A stretch of DNA of 15,008 bases from Chloroflexota bacterium. Its GTDB lineage: Bacteria; Chloroflexota; Anaerolineae; UBA4142. The DNA is taken from contig JAMCQI010000087.1 in NCBI GenBank assembly GCA_023381515.1, positions 1 to 15,008 of the forward strand, written 5' to 3'. This document shows positions 14,969-15,008 of this stretch, one piece after another. The translations under genes were made by a program, and so were the position numbers. Below the pieces are notes generated by a model. The model was not told the origin of the DNA, searched no databases, and was given only the letters and a program-made list of their open reading frames with translations. Numbering within the stretch: position 1 is the stretch's first letter; each line of letters opens with the position of its first letter.

Positions 14969-15008
14969 CGGTTTTGCCAGGGCTGTCCAGGCTCTTCCAA
15001 GATTACCC

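Overview
The window looks like a chromosomal (or metagenome-assembled) piece of a GC-rich, non-pathogenic-looking bacterium. The best guess is Chloroflexota (Anaerolineae/Caldilinea-like). This rests on three things: a run of secreted proteins that end in a short 'LYLPLxxR' tail, a small 'GGGYxL…GTIGQPDAG…GGFWGG' protein, and a DNRLRE/Ig-type multidomain protein, all styles I associate with that phylum. The assignment is inference from protein style, not from a marker gene.

Layout. Positions 1-11885 are read on the + strand and hold a surface/secretion cluster. It begins with (1) the 3' end of a MuiA-family (DUF4139) gene, followed by (2) a 1331-residue secreted protein with a DNRLRE domain, Ig-like domains and a zinc-metallopeptidase-type HEFGH…DEY motif. 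Next comes (3) a second MuiA-family gene that is broken: a -1 frameshift at a G7 run near its start, and replacement of its last ~45 codons by the out-of-frame tail of another secreted protein. Then follow (4) a secreted seven-bladed PLL-like beta-propeller, (5) a YadA-like beta-roll protein with a peptidase S74 self-cleaving chaperone domain and a C-terminal membrane anchor, (6) a 115-residue Gly-rich secreted protein coupled to it by an ATGA overlap, and (7) a 722-residue secreted protein whose C-terminal half carries a GHG…SC pair like clan CD cysteine peptidases. Positions 12032-14797 are read on the - strand and hold a separate lipid-metabolism pair: an HSD17B4-like short-chain dehydrogenase, then a long-chain acyl-CoA synthetase, behind a consensus-like sigma70-type promoter at 14940-14968. 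The two blocks converge at 11886-12031, where two small hairpins lie.

How the parts relate. Three C-termini in the + block (1331 aa, the fragment ending at 6171, 421 aa) end in LYLP[LF]xxR. A fourth (115 aa) ends in a looser LFLPLLQK version, and the 722-aa protein carries an internal copy (LFLPFLSR) just before a Pro/Ala linker. The S74 protein instead ends in a hydrophobic helix plus RRRR. The cluster therefore looks like a set of exported, possibly surface-sorted proteins (adhesin, lectin and peptidases). The shared tail is the most interesting unexplained element. A direct repeat of at least 167 bp (1-167 and 5668-5834, 4 mismatches) joins the two MuiA copies and points to duplication followed by deletion, or to gene conversion. 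I found no RNA genes, CRISPR arrays, insertion sequences or phage genes.
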